Source of the DNA: Sinomonas sp. ASV486
GTDB taxonomy: Bacteria > Actinomycetota > Actinomycetes > Actinomycetales > Micrococcaceae
NCBI RefSeq assembly: GCF_030908215.1
Contig: NZ_JAVFJK010000012.1
Location: 95,662 to 159,661, forward strand
Direction of reading: 5' to 3'
Length of the DNA stretch: 64,000 nucleotides
The notes beneath the pieces were generated by a model. It saw nothing but the letters and a program-made list of their open reading frames with translations, did no database searches and was not told the DNA's origin. This document shows, piece after piece, positions 44,254 through 52,557 of the stretch. The position numbers and the translations under genes are program-made. Numbering within the stretch: the stretch's first letter is position 1; every line of letters starts with the position of its first letter.

Positions 44254-45047
44254 CGGTGCTCGCCGCCGCACTCCCCGTCCTCGCCGCACTGGCGGTCGGG
44301 TCCGTGATCGGTCTCTTCGGCTCGGGAGGGGGCATCCTTGCCGTCCCGGCGTTCGTCCTCCTCGGTCTCGAGCCGCACGACGCCGTTGCCGCGTCGCTGC
44401 TCGTCGTCGCATCCGCCGCCGTGGTCGCCCTCATCGGCGGGGCGGCCCGGCACACGCGCTGGGGCATCGCGGCCACGTTCGCCGTCCTCGGTGCGCCGGC
44501 TGCGATGGCCGGTGCCGCCGTCGGCCGCGGAATCCCCGGACCGTACCTGCTCCTCGGCGTGGCTGCGCTCGCCGTGGCGGCAGCGGTCGCGTCGTACCGG
44601 CGCAAGCCCACGGCGGAGGGCGAGCTCACCTGCTCGACAGGGAGCGCCGCGGAGCGGCTGCGCTGCTGGGCGCCCAGCGCCCTCGCCGCCATCGCCGTCG
44701 GCTTCCTGACCGGTCTGCTCGGCGTGGGCGGCGGCTTCCTCCTGACGCCCGTGCTGCTGATTGCCCTGAGGATGCCGCTGCGGGCCGCCGCGGCGACGTC
44801 GTTGCCCGTCATTGCGGTCAACTCGATCGCGGGGCTCAGCCAGCACGGGGCGCAGCTCTTCCAGCCGGCTGGCACCGGTGTGCCCGTCGTGTTCCTGGCC
44901 GCGGCCGCGATTGTCGGTTCCCTGGTCGCAGCCCGTCTCGGCCGCAGGCTTCCGCCCAACATCCTCCAGCGGGCCTTCGTGGTCCTGCTGTCCGCGGTGG
45001 GCATGGGAACCGCGATCGTCGGCACCACCGGACTGCTGGCCATCTGA
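44250..45047 (+). CDS. TauE/SafE family sulfur-compound exporter
   Basis: Membrane protein of about eight helices in two TauE repeats: IGLFGSGGGILAVPAFVLLGLEP in the first and LTGLLGVGGGFLLTPVLLIALRMP in the second, each with the Gly-rich loop typical of the family (sulfite, sulfoacetate or other sulfur anions). The 265-residue length fits. Starts at GTG 44250 overlapping the rhodanese stop. Export of sulfite or thiosulfate produced during sulfide handling is inferred from context. Confidence 0.9.
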   Translation: MTVLAAALPVLAALAVGSVIGLFGSGGGILAVPAFVLLGLEPHDAVAASLLVVASAAVVALIGGAARHTRWGIAATFAVLGAPAAMAGAAVGRGIPGPYLLLGVAALAVAAAVASYRRKPTAEGELTCSTGSAAERLRCWAPSALAAIAVGFLTGLLGVGGGFLLTPVLLIALRMPLRAAAATSLPVIAVNSIAGLSQHGAQLFQPAGTGVPVVFLAAAAIVGSLVAARLGRRLPPNILQRAFVVLLSAVGMGTAIVGTTGLLAI

Positions 45048-45112
45048 GCCGCTGCCCCCACCGCACAGCCCCGTCCTTACACTCCACACTCCACCCACCC
45101 GAAAGGTCCGCC

Positions 45113-45439
45113 ATGGGATTCCTCAGCAAGCTCTTCGCCAAGCCGTACGCCACCGTCTCCGCGCAGCAGGCCCAGGACCTCGTCCGCGAGGGAGCCGTCC
45201 TCGCCGACGTCCGCACGCCGGCCGAGTGGCGCCTCGGCCACGCACGCCGCGCCCACCACATGCCTCTCGACGCGCTCCCGACACGGATCACCGGCCTGCG
45301 CAAGGACCGCCCCGTCGTCGCCATTTGTGCGTCCGGCATCCGCTCGGCCGCTGCGGCCCGTCAGCTCGCGGCTGCGGGCATCACGGCCTACTCGGTGCGC
45401 GGCGGCATGGGCGCATGGCGCGCGGCCGGCCTCGACTGA
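45113..45439 (+). CDS. Second rhodanese-like protein
   Basis: The 108-residue protein has VLADVRTPAEWRLGHARRA and the active loop ICASGIRS with Cys72. It starts with an amphipathic segment MGFLSKLFAK not seen in the first rhodanese. It is 65 bases after the SafE-like gene, with GAAAGG ahead of ATG 45113, and probably belongs to the same sulfur operon. Confidence 0.9.
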   Translation: MGFLSKLFAKPYATVSAQQAQDLVREGAVLADVRTPAEWRLGHARRAHHMPLDALPTRITGLRKDRPVVAICASGIRSAAAARQLAAAGITAYSVRGGMGAWRAAGLD

Positions 45440-45480
45440 AAGCCATGGTTTTCCCAGCAGCCGTTGGGTAAACTCGGAAC

Positions 45481-45546
45481 ACCCCGCAGGGTATCGGGGC
45501 ATGGTGGGCTCCCCCCTTCCCACCATGTCCCGATACTCGGCGGGGT
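45481..45546. other. Long imperfect hairpin
   Basis: Arms of 28 bases (45481-45508 and 45519-45546) match at 25 positions around a 10-base loop, beginning ACCCCGC and ending GCGGGGT. A T-containing tail (TTTCCTTGT) follows. It may be the terminator of the sulfur operon, but the size and the CATGGTGGG/CCCACCATG core are unusual for that. Confidence 0.65.
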
Positions 45547-45618
45547 TTCCTTGTCCCAGCATCGGTCCACGCGCGGCGGCGGCTCCGTCGGGTGCAGCCG
45601 CAGGGTAGCGTGGGCGCC

Positions 45619-46440
45619 ATGCAGCAGGTTGCTCTTGTCACGGGCGCGTCGAGCGGGATCGGCGAGGCCACCGTCCGCTCCCTCCTGGGCGCGGGGTACA
45701 CCGTCTACGCGGCGGCACGCAGGGTCGAGCGGATGGAGGGCCTCGCGCACGACGGCGCCCGCATCCTCGCGCTCGACGTCACCGATGACGCCTCGCTCAC
45801 CGACGGCGTCCGCAAGGTCCTCGCGGAGGCCGGGCGCGTCGACGTCCTCGTGAACAACGCCGGGTACGGGTCGTTCGGCGCCCTCGAGGACGTCCCGATC
45901 GATGAGGCGCGCCGCCAGTTCGACGTCAACGTCTTCGGGCTTGCGCGCCTCACCCAGCTTCTCCTGCCGGGCATGCGCGAGCGACGCTCCGGGACCATCG
46001 TGAACGTCTCCTCGATCGGCGGGAAGTTCTACGAGCCGCTCGGATCCTGGTACCACGCGACGAAGTTCGCTGTGGAGGGGCTCTCCGACTCGCTGCGGAT
46101 CGAGCTGCGGAAGTTCGGCATCAGGGTGGTCGTGATCCAGCCGGGCCCGATACTGTCCGAGTGGAGCGGGATCGCCCAGACCACGCTTCTGGCGGCCTCC
46201 GCAGGTGGCCCGTACGCGAACTCGGCACGCCGGGTGGCCGGCGTCCTCCAGACCGCAGACCGCCCGGGGGTGGGCTCGCCGCCCGCAGTCGTCGCGGACA
46301 CGATCCTCCATGCCGTGCAGTCCCGGAGGCCGGCCCCACGATACCCGGTCGGCCGCGGCGCCAAGTTCCTCATGGCGCTCCGGCGAATCCTCCCCGATCG
46401 CGCGTTCGACCTCTTGGTGCGCGCCATCTACCGGCACTGA
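45619..46440 (+). CDS. SDR family oxidoreductase
   Basis: Classical short-chain dehydrogenase. ALVTGASSGIGEATVRSL is the cofactor loop (TGASSGIG). VNNAG, the Ser in VSSIGG and the YHATK motif with catalytic Tyr and Lys follow. The 273-residue length fits. ATG 45619 is preferred over 45592 because the extra residues are not part of the fold. A C-terminal RRPAPRYPVGRGAKFL is typical of the NAD(P)-dependent oxidoreductases with retinol-dehydrogenase-like tails. Substrate unknown. Confidence 0.88.
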   Translation: MQQVALVTGASSGIGEATVRSLLGAGYTVYAAARRVERMEGLAHDGARILALDVTDDASLTDGVRKVLAEAGRVDVLVNNAGYGSFGALEDVPIDEARRQFDVNVFGLARLTQLLLPGMRERRSGTIVNVSSIGGKFYEPLGSWYHATKFAVEGLSDSLRIELRKFGIRVVVIQPGPILSEWSGIAQTTLLAASAGGPYANSARRVAGVLQTADRPGVGSPPAVVADTILHAVQSRRPAPRYPVGRGAKFLMALRRILPDRAFDLLVRAIYRH

Positions 46441-46457
46441 CCGGTTCGGGACGTCGT

Positions 46458-47312
46458 TCAGCCGAGCCTGCGGGCGAGCGCCTCTGAGCGCTCGTGGGCC
46501 GCGCGCACACCATCGGCGATGATGGTGCCCAGGCCGCGCTCGTCGAAGACGTCGATCGCTCCCCCGGTCGTCGTGTCCGGGCCAACGAAGGGACCGAGGA
46601 GCACCGCGGGATCGGCACCCGGTTCGGCCAGCAGGCGGCCCGCGCCGACAAGCGTCTGGCGGGCGATGTCGGCCGCGAGGCCGCGATCGAGCCCCAGCCG
46701 GGTGCCGGCGTCGGCCATCGCCACAGCCAGATAGAACGCGTAGGCGGGACCGGATCCGCTCACGGCGCTCACCACGTCGATGTGCTCCTCCGGTACCTCG
46801 ACGACCAGCCCCAGAGCCGCGAGCAGCCCCTTCACGTGGTCGACCTGCTCCCGGGAGGCGCCCGTGCCCCCGCAGACGGCGATCACACCGCTGCCGAGAC
46901 GCGAAGGGCTGTTCGGCAGCACACGGACCACGGGCTGACCCGGCGGCAGCAGATGCTCGAGCTGGCCGATCGTCACCGCCGCCGCCACGCTCACGACCAC
47001 GGCCGAGCGGGGCAGAGCCGGGGCGATCTCGGTCGCGAGCGCTGACACGTCGACGGGCCGGACCCCGATGATCACGAGCGACGCATCGCGCACGGCCCGC
47101 CGGTTCGCGTCAGAGGTGTCGTCCGCCGCGAGGACGGTGACCCCGTAGCGGCTTGCCAGCTCCTCGGCGCGCCCGCGTCGCCGGACGGTGGCGGTGGCGC
47201 CCTCCTTCGGGAGGCCTGCGGCGAGGAGTCCGGCCAGGATGGCCTCGTTCATCGATCCGCACCCGAGGAAGGCAAGGTGATCCATTGCAGCCAAGGTGTT
47301 CCTCACGATCAT
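46458..47312 (-). CDS. proC: Pyrroline-5-carboxylate reductase
   Basis: Last enzyme of proline synthesis, reducing pyrroline-5-carboxylate with NAD(P)H. The protein has FLGCGSMNEAILAGLL for cofactor binding, VVRVLPNSPSRLGSG, and the C-terminal signature VSAVSGSGPAYAFYLAVAM and TTTGGAIDVF in two parts. Three starts (47327, 47312, 47285) are in frame; 47285 is nearest the fold but has GAGG 14 bases away. I use 47312. Convergent with the SDR gene. Confidence 0.93.
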   Translation of the reverse strand: MIVRNTLAAMDHLAFLGCGSMNEAILAGLLAAGLPKEGATATVRRRGRAEELASRYGVTVLAADDTSDANRRAVRDASLVIIGVRPVDVSALATEIAPALPRSAVVVSVAAAVTIGQLEHLLPPGQPVVRVLPNSPSRLGSGVIAVCGGTGASREQVDHVKGLLAALGLVVEVPEEHIDVVSAVSGSGPAYAFYLAVAMADAGTRLGLDRGLAADIARQTLVGAGRLLAEPGADPAVLLGPFVGPDTTTGGAIDVFDERGLGTIIADGVRAAHERSEALARRLG

Positions 47313-47411
47313 GCCTGCGCCCCGCATCCGGGAGCGGGGATGCGGGACGCAGGGACAGGGGATGGGTCAGCGTCCGTGGTGGTACGGGACGTGATGGGTG
47401 CGGGGCCTGGA

Positions 47412-48383
47412 TCAGCCGGGCAGCTGGGAGGCGTTCGTGTACAGCGTGACCTTGTCGGCGGAGCCGTACGCGATGTCGCTGACGCCCCACTTCTTCAGGA
47501 TCTTGGCGTAGGTTCCGTTGCTGACGATCTCCTTCATCGCTGCCTGCATCGCCGGGCCGAGGGTGCTGCCCTTCTTCAGGGCGATGCCCAGTTCGAGCGG
47601 CTGGTAGACGAACTTCTGGAGGGTGAGCGGGAGGCTCTGGGACTTGATCGCGTAGGCCATGGCGTCGGTCGTGGTGGCGGTGAGCTCGCTGCGGCCGTTG
47701 GAGACGGCGAGGAGCCGCGCGCCGTCGTCGGGATAGGTCTGCAGCGTGACGGCCGCCTTGCCGGCCTTGGCACAGTCGGCGCTGGCCTGGTTGACCTGGT
47801 CGATGAAGTAGGAGCCGGAGAGGACGCCGACCGAGTGGCCGCACAGGTCGGTGGCACTCTCCACGGTGATGCCGCTTCCGGTCTTCGAGGCGAAGGAGGT
47901 GCCGACGGCGAACTCCGACACGAAGTCGACCTGGGCGAGGCGGGGCTTGGTGACGCCGAAGTCGGCAGACGAGATGTCATACCGGCCGCTGCTGAGGCCC
48001 GGAATGAGCGAGTCGAACGTGCCGACAGAGACGTTGTTCACCTTCACGCCCATGACCTCGCTGAGCGCGAGGACGATGTCGGGCTGGATGCCGACGAGCT
48101 GACCGTTCTCCTCGAAGTCCTGGGGCGCGAAGTCGTTGTAGATGCCATTCTGGATGGCTTTGTCCTTGACGTCCGCCGGCACGAGCGCCGTCACTGAGTC
48201 GACTGGCTTGAGCCCCCACGTCGTGGTGACATTCGATGCGCCGGCGGCCGAGGCGTTGGCCGAGCTGTTGCTCCCGGCGTTGGACGTCGAGCCGGGATCG
48301 GAGCAGGCGGACAGTCCCAGGGCGGCGACGGCTGCGACTGCCGCGACGGTGAGGGAGGCGTGCAGGGAAGGGCGTCGGTACAT
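47412..48383 (-). CDS. Polar amino acid ABC transporter substrate-binding lipoprotein
   Basis: Periplasm-facing lipoprotein of the SBP_bac_3 group. The signal peptide ends in a lipobox ALGLSACS with Cys near residue 27, followed by an Asn/Ser/Ala linker. Then come the binding-lobe motifs GIQPDIVLALSEVMGVK, SSGRYDISSADFGVTKPR and ILKKWGV at the end. ATG 48383 has GAAAGG upstream. It is the last gene of a permease-ATPase-binding protein unit. The amino acid is not predictable, and the GntR gene at 50.7 kb may control it. Confidence 0.9.
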   Translation of the reverse strand: MYRRPSLHASLTVAAVAAVAALGLSACSDPGSTSNAGSNSSANASAAGASNVTTTWGLKPVDSVTALVPADVKDKAIQNGIYNDFAPQDFEENGQLVGIQPDIVLALSEVMGVKVNNVSVGTFDSLIPGLSSGRYDISSADFGVTKPRLAQVDFVSEFAVGTSFASKTGSGITVESATDLCGHSVGVLSGSYFIDQVNQASADCAKAGKAAVTLQTYPDDGARLLAVSNGRSELTATTTDAMAYAIKSQSLPLTLQKFVYQPLELGIALKKGSTLGPAMQAAMKEIVSNGTYAKILKKWGVSDIAYGSADKVTLYTNASQLPG

Positions 48384-48500
48384 GGAAGAACCTTTCGAGT
48401 GAGTCTGGTCGGTCGTGCGGAGTCGGTCGGACATCGTCGTCGTGGCCGGGGAGGTGCGTGCGGGGCGGGTAGGAGCGGGCGGGTAGGAGCGGCGGGTGGG

Positions 48501-49307
48501 TCAGAGGACCTTGGAGAGGAATTCCCTCGTACGGGGCATCTGGGGGTTGAGCAGGACGTCGTGCGGGTGTCCGCGTTCGACGACGACCCCGCCGTCCATG
48601 AAGAGCACCGAGTCGGCGACCTCCCGGGCAAAACCCATCTCGTGGGTGACCACGACCATCGTCAGGCCCTCGCGGGCGAGGTCCTTCATCACGTCGAGGA
48701 CTTCACCGACCAGCTCGGGGTCGAGCGCGGAGGTGGGCTCGTCGAACAGCATGACGCGGGGCTTCATCGCGAGGGCACGGGCGATCGCAACGCGCTGCTG
48801 CTGGCCTCCTGAGAGCTGGCGGGGGTAGTGGTGGGCCTTCTCGGCAAGGCCGACCTTCTCGAGGAGGGCCATGGCGGTGGCCTTGGCCTCCTTCGAATCC
48901 TGCTTGAGCACCCCCACCGGGGACTCGATGATGTTCTGCAGGACGGTCATGTGCGGGAACAGATTGAAGGACTGGAAGACCATGCCCATCTTGGTCCGCT
49001 GGCGTGCGAGGAACTTCTCCGGCAGGGTGACGTACTTGTGTCCGTGCTGTCGGTAGCCCACGAGCTCGCCGTCCAGTTCGACCCGGCCGCCGTCGATCTC
49101 CTCGAGGTGGTTCATGCTGCGCAGCAGCGTGCTCTTCCCCGAGCCCGAAGGCCCGATAATGCACATCACCTCGCCTCGCTCGACGGTCAGGTCGACGCCC
49201 TTGAGGACTTCCAGGGGGCCGAAGCGCTTCTTGAGTCCGGTGACCCGGAGGACGACCTCGCGCGCGCCGGTCTGCCTGGCGGCCGGGGTGGTGGATGAGG
49301 CGGTCAT
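48501..49307 (-). CDS. Polar amino acid ABC transporter ATP-binding protein
   Basis: GlnQ/HisP-type ATPase. Walker [11 protein letters not shown]-loop [12 protein letters not shown], signature [15 protein letters not shown], Walker [14 protein letters not shown] and the switch His in [14 protein letters not shown] are all present. The 268-residue protein begins at ATG 49307 with AGGAGGGC upstream and overlaps the permease stop by ATGA. The longer open frame upstream is a shadow of the permease gene. Confidence 0.95.
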   Translation of the reverse strand: MTASSTTPAARQTGAREVVLRVTGLKKRFGPLEVLKGVDLTVERGEVMCIIGPSGSGKSTLLRSMNHLEEIDGGRVELDGELVGYRQHGHKYVTLPEKFLARQRTKMGMVFQSFNLFPHMTVLQNIIESPVGVLKQDSKEAKATAMALLEKVGLAEKAHHYPRQLSGGQQQRVAIARALAMKPRVMLFDEPTSALDPELVGEVLDVMKDLAREGLTMVVVTHEMGFAREVADSVLFMDGGVVVERGHPHDVLLNPQMPRTREFLSKVL

Positions 49308-50269
49308 CAGGCCCTCCTGGTTGCAGTGGCTGACTTGGTCTGGGCGGGAACGATTCCTGCGATCGTGCGCTTGAGCTTCTCCCACGGGGTGGGCGGCAGC
49401 GCGCGGCGGCCGCCCTTGGCGTAGTGGCGCTCGATGTAGTACTGGATGATGCTCAGGACGCTCGTGACGATCAGGTACCAGATGCTCGCGACGATGAGCA
49501 GCGGGATGGTCTGGAAGGTGCGGTTGTAGACGAGCTGTGCCGAGTACAGCAGTTCCGGCATCGAGGTCACGCTCACGAGCGAGGTGGACTTGAGCATGCC
49601 GATGACCTGGTTGCCCGTCGGCGGCACGATCACGCGCATCGCCTGGGGGAGGATGACGCGGCGCAGCGCGCGTGATGTGCGCATGCCGAGCGCGACCGAG
49701 GCCTCGAGCTGGCCCTGGTCCACCGAGAGGATGCCGCCCCGGACGATCTCGGACATGTAGGCGCCTTCGTTGAGTGCGAGCCCGAGGAGGGCGGCCATGA
49801 AGGGGGTCACGATCTGGTTGGCGTTGCCCGCCCAGATCGTCGGACCGATGAAGGGAATGCCCACATCGATCGTCGGGAAGAGTGCCGCAAGGTTGTACCA
49901 GAAGATCAGCTGGACCAGGAGTGGCGTTCCCCGGAAGAACCACGTGTAGAACCATGCGACCGTCGAGAGGATCCGGATCGGCGAGAGCCGCATGACGGCG
50001 GTGAGCATGCCGAGCAAGATGCCGAAGAGCATCGACAGGACTGTCAGCTCGAGGGTCCGCAGGAGACCGAACACGATGCTCTGGCTGAAGAACCAGCTCG
50101 CTACAACGTCCCACTGCAGGTTCGGATTGGTGAACAGCATCTGGACGATGCCGCCCGCGAACAAGAGGACCAGCGCAGAGAGGATCCACCAGCCCCAGTG
50201 GGCGCGATGCGCCACCCGGATGTCGTCGGACGCCTCGGTGGCCGGCCGCGCGTCGTTGACCGTGCTCAT
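49307..50269 (-). CDS. Polar amino acid ABC transporter permease
   Basis: His/Glu/Gln-type permease with about six helices and the family EAA loop in [29 protein letters not shown] (given here in part: [18 protein letters not shown]). The central [16 protein letters not shown] is also a family signature. ATG 50269 follows GGTGGAGACCG. It is first in a three-gene operon and is divergent from the GntR gene. Confidence 0.93.
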   Translation of the reverse strand: MSTVNDARPATEASDDIRVAHRAHWGWWILSALVLLFAGGIVQMLFTNPNLQWDVVASWFFSQSIVFGLLRTLELTVLSMLFGILLGMLTAVMRLSPIRILSTVAWFYTWFFRGTPLLVQLIFWYNLAALFPTIDVGIPFIGPTIWAGNANQIVTPFMAALLGLALNEGAYMSEIVRGGILSVDQGQLEASVALGMRTSRALRRVILPQAMRVIVPPTGNQVIGMLKSTSLVSVTSMPELLYSAQLVYNRTFQTIPLLIVASIWYLIVTSVLSIIQYYIERHYAKGGRRALPPTPWEKLKRTIAGIVPAQTKSATATRRA

Positions 50270-50657
50270 CGGTCTCCACCGGCCCCTCGGCTGGGCCGGG
50301 AGCGGCCTGTGGCGACGGGCTTCGCGTGCACGGATCCAAGCCCGAGTCCGGGCGTGTTCGCGTGACTGGGATTCCAACCGGGGGACGGGCCGACGGTGCA
50401 GCCCCGTGCGCTAACAACGTTCTTCATGGGAGTTGCCCTTCTGGGGAATCGGAGCTCCCCACGGAGGTCGGGTATGCGGTGCACTGCCGCCTGCCGGGTG
50501 GGAGAACATCAGTGCCTCTCCAGAGGACTCCGGGTCGGCGGTGTGACCTTCCTCATAGTGGGCTACTTTGGATCAAAGATCAAGAGAATCTGGAGAAGTG
50601 GTCCAAAGAGGCTCTGGGTCTTGCCTTTGGCCGGAACCCAGTTTGTATATTTGATCC
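50270..50657. promoter_or_regulatory. Divergent control region of the ABC operon and gntR
   Basis: A 388-base gap between the permease and gntR. Near gntR it holds TTTGGATCAAA (50567-50577) running into AGATCAA, and TTTGATC (50650-50656) ending at the gntR start codon. Related sites lie past the gene at 51434 and 51458. They are likely GntR operators. The rest of the gap has no gene. Confidence 0.65.
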
Positions 50658-51347
50658 ATGTCCATAGCCATAGCCAAGAGGGTCGAGCCTGTGCTCCTGA
50701 CTGATCAGGTGTACGAAACGATCCATCAGGCGATTCTCAGCGGCGAGCTGCCCGGGGGCTCCCGGCTGACCGTGCGCGAGCTGGCGGACCAGGTCGGGAC
50801 GAGTGCGATGCCGGTGAGGGAAGCCATCCGCCGGCTGGAGGTGTCCGGCATGGTCGCGCGCGAGCCGCACAAGGGCGCGGTCGTGAAGACCCTCACTCTC
50901 GAAGAGCTGCTCCATGTCTACGACATGCGGCGGCTTCTCGAGGTCGAGGCCGCACGCTTGGGCGCACCGCACGTCACGGCCCAGGACGGCGACCGGATGC
51001 AGGCGGAGTATGACTTGATGCTCACGGCGATCAGGGAGCATGAGGTCATCGCCCTCCTCGACCACGACGAGGCACTGCTCGAGATCCTCTACGGAAGAGC
51101 CGGCAACCCGCTCCTCATCCGGATGATCCGCAACCTCTGGCAGCAATGCCGCGCGTACAAGATCGTGGGCGCCGACGGAACCCTGTCCGCGGCGGGGGAC
51201 GATTCTCTGTGGCGCTATCAGGAGGACCTGATAGTGGCCGCCCGACATCGGGACCCCGTCGCCGCGGCAGCGGTCAATGACGCCTCACTCGCCAACGCGA
51301 CGGACCGCATCAGGAAGCTCCTCGCTGCCCAGACCAGTGCCGTTTGA
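50658..51347 (+). CDS. GntR family regulator, FCD subfamily
   Basis: FadR-type regulator. The 229 residues start with a winged helix (LTDQVYETIHQAILSGELPGGSRLTVRELADQVG in parts, then MPVREAIRRLEVSGMV) followed by an all-helical FCD ligand domain (DMRRLLEVEAARLGA, IRNLWQQCRAYK). ATG 50658 lies within a TTTGATC operator, so it is likely self-repressed and its leader is short. The adjacent amino acid transporter is the probable target. Confidence 0.9.
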   Translation: MSIAIAKRVEPVLLTDQVYETIHQAILSGELPGGSRLTVRELADQVGTSAMPVREAIRRLEVSGMVAREPHKGAVVKTLTLEELLHVYDMRRLLEVEAARLGAPHVTAQDGDRMQAEYDLMLTAIREHEVIALLDHDEALLEILYGRAGNPLLIRMIRNLWQQCRAYKIVGADGTLSAAGDDSLWRYQEDLIVAARHRDPVAAAAVNDASLANATDRIRKLLAAQTSAV

Positions 51348-51433
51348 GCGGCCTCCTGCCGCGCAATCCGAGCGACGATCCGGGCGAATCTCCGCGATCA
51401 TCTGGTCTGGCTTATACACGTCGGATGATCACT

Positions 51434-51467
51434 TTTGATCAAATTCTATGTAAGATCTTTGATCATA
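51434..51467. promoter_or_regulatory. Pair of TTTGATC operator-like sites
   Basis: A perfect palindrome TTTGATCAAA (51434-51443) is followed by TTTGATCATA (51458-51467), 24 bases apart start to start. Both match the sites upstream of gntR. They lie before the SRPBCC gene, which may also be controlled. The surrounding DNA is AT-rich. Confidence 0.65.
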
Positions 51468-51576
51468 TTTACGCTGATCGATGACAGTGAGAGCGGACCT
51501 TGACCCATCGCCGTCGTGCGTGCCTAGCATGCAGAAGGGCCCCGGTGGCCGGGAACCGTACGGAAGGGGCGCGCAA

Positions 51577-52125
51577 ATGTCTGGACTCGAGGAGCTCGAC
51601 GGCGAGTATGCCGAGGTCGAGGGACGCGGCGCCGTGACGTTCATCCGGTCCTATCCGGTCCCGGCCGCGGACTTGTGGACGGCCGTGAGCACCGAGGACG
51701 GTCTCGCCGGCTGGTTTCCCTCGCGCGTGCAGATCGCGCATGACGCCGGCACGGTCACCTTCAGCGGCGACCCGAACGACGCGGCGGGCGGCAGCACGGA
51801 CCAGATCGTCGACTGGGACCCGCCCCGGCGCTGGGCCTTCGCCTGGGGCGGCGACCTCATGGAATTCCTTGTCGAGGGCTCGGACGACGAGTGCGAGCTC
51901 ACGCTCCGGGACTGGCTTGCAGACAGCACCGCGGCCGCGCGCAATGCCGCCGGGTGGCACGTGTGCCTGCGGGAACTCGCGAAGAAGCTCGAGCGACTGG
52001 CCTCAACCGCCCCGCACTCGGGGCCGGGGACCGCCGATCGGCCGGACGACTGGGGTCAGCTCTATGCCGGCTATGTCGCCGCTGGCCTCCCGAGCGGCGC
52101 ACCGATCCCGGGCCGCGACGCTTGA
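51577..52125 (+). CDS. SRPBCC family protein
   Basis: START-like fold with GAVTFIRSYPVPAADLWTAVS and GLAGWFPSRVQI at the front, a middle WAFAWGGDLMEFLVE, and the C-terminal helix WHVCLRELAKKLERL. The 182-residue protein resembles AHSA1 proteins. ATG 51577 has AAGGGG upstream at a long spacing; the frame is open further to 51481. Function unknown. Confidence 0.8.
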   Translation: MSGLEELDGEYAEVEGRGAVTFIRSYPVPAADLWTAVSTEDGLAGWFPSRVQIAHDAGTVTFSGDPNDAAGGSTDQIVDWDPPRRWAFAWGGDLMEFLVEGSDDECELTLRDWLADSTAAARNAAGWHVCLRELAKKLERLASTAPHSGPGTADRPDDWGQLYAGYVAAGLPSGAPIPGRDA

Positions 52126-52143
52126 GCGCCGGAGCCCGTGGGG

Positions 52144-52557
52144 TCAGTTGTCCTCTGGCGGCGGGGTAGGGTCCGGCGTCTTCTTGCCTTTGGCCTTGGG
52201 CCTCGTGGGCTCGGGGGTGGGCGTCGGATCCAGGGTCGCGGTCGGGGCGGACTGGGCCGAGGCAAGGGCCTGCAGGTCCTTGCGCACGCTCGCGATGGCT
52301 CCGAGGACCTGCGACGACCGGTCGCTGCTCATCGTGCCGTTCGAGGACGCGTTCCGCGCCTCGCGCTCGAGCGCGTCGAGCTTCGCCAGCGCGTCCGCGT
52401 ACCGTCCGGTCGCGGCCTCGGTGCGCAGCTCCTGCGCCGCACTGGCGAGCTTCGAGGCAACCCCGGCGTCGAGGGCCGGTGCGGGGGAACAGCCGCTCAG
52501 GAGGGTGGCCGCGAGTCCTGCGGCCACGGCGCCGAGCCAGAGGGTGCGTGCCGTCAT
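52144..52557 (-). CDS. Small lipoprotein coupled to the Ser/Thr kinase
   Basis: The 137-residue protein has a signal peptide with lipobox LLSGCS (Cys near 23). A helical domain of about 70 residues follows (VASKLASAAQELRTEA, LAKLDALEREARNASSNGTM), then a Thr/Pro/Lys tail. I recall similar lipoproteins directly after kinases in other Micrococcaceae, function unknown. Its ATG overlaps the kinase stop by 4 bases. The lipoprotein may contact the kinase's extracytoplasmic tail (inference). Confidence 0.82.
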   Translation of the reverse strand: MTARTLWLGAVAAGLAATLLSGCSPAPALDAGVASKLASAAQELRTEAATGRYADALAKLDALEREARNASSNGTMSSDRSSQVLGAIASVRKDLQALASAQSAPTATLDPTPTPEPTRPKAKGKKTPDPTPPPEDN

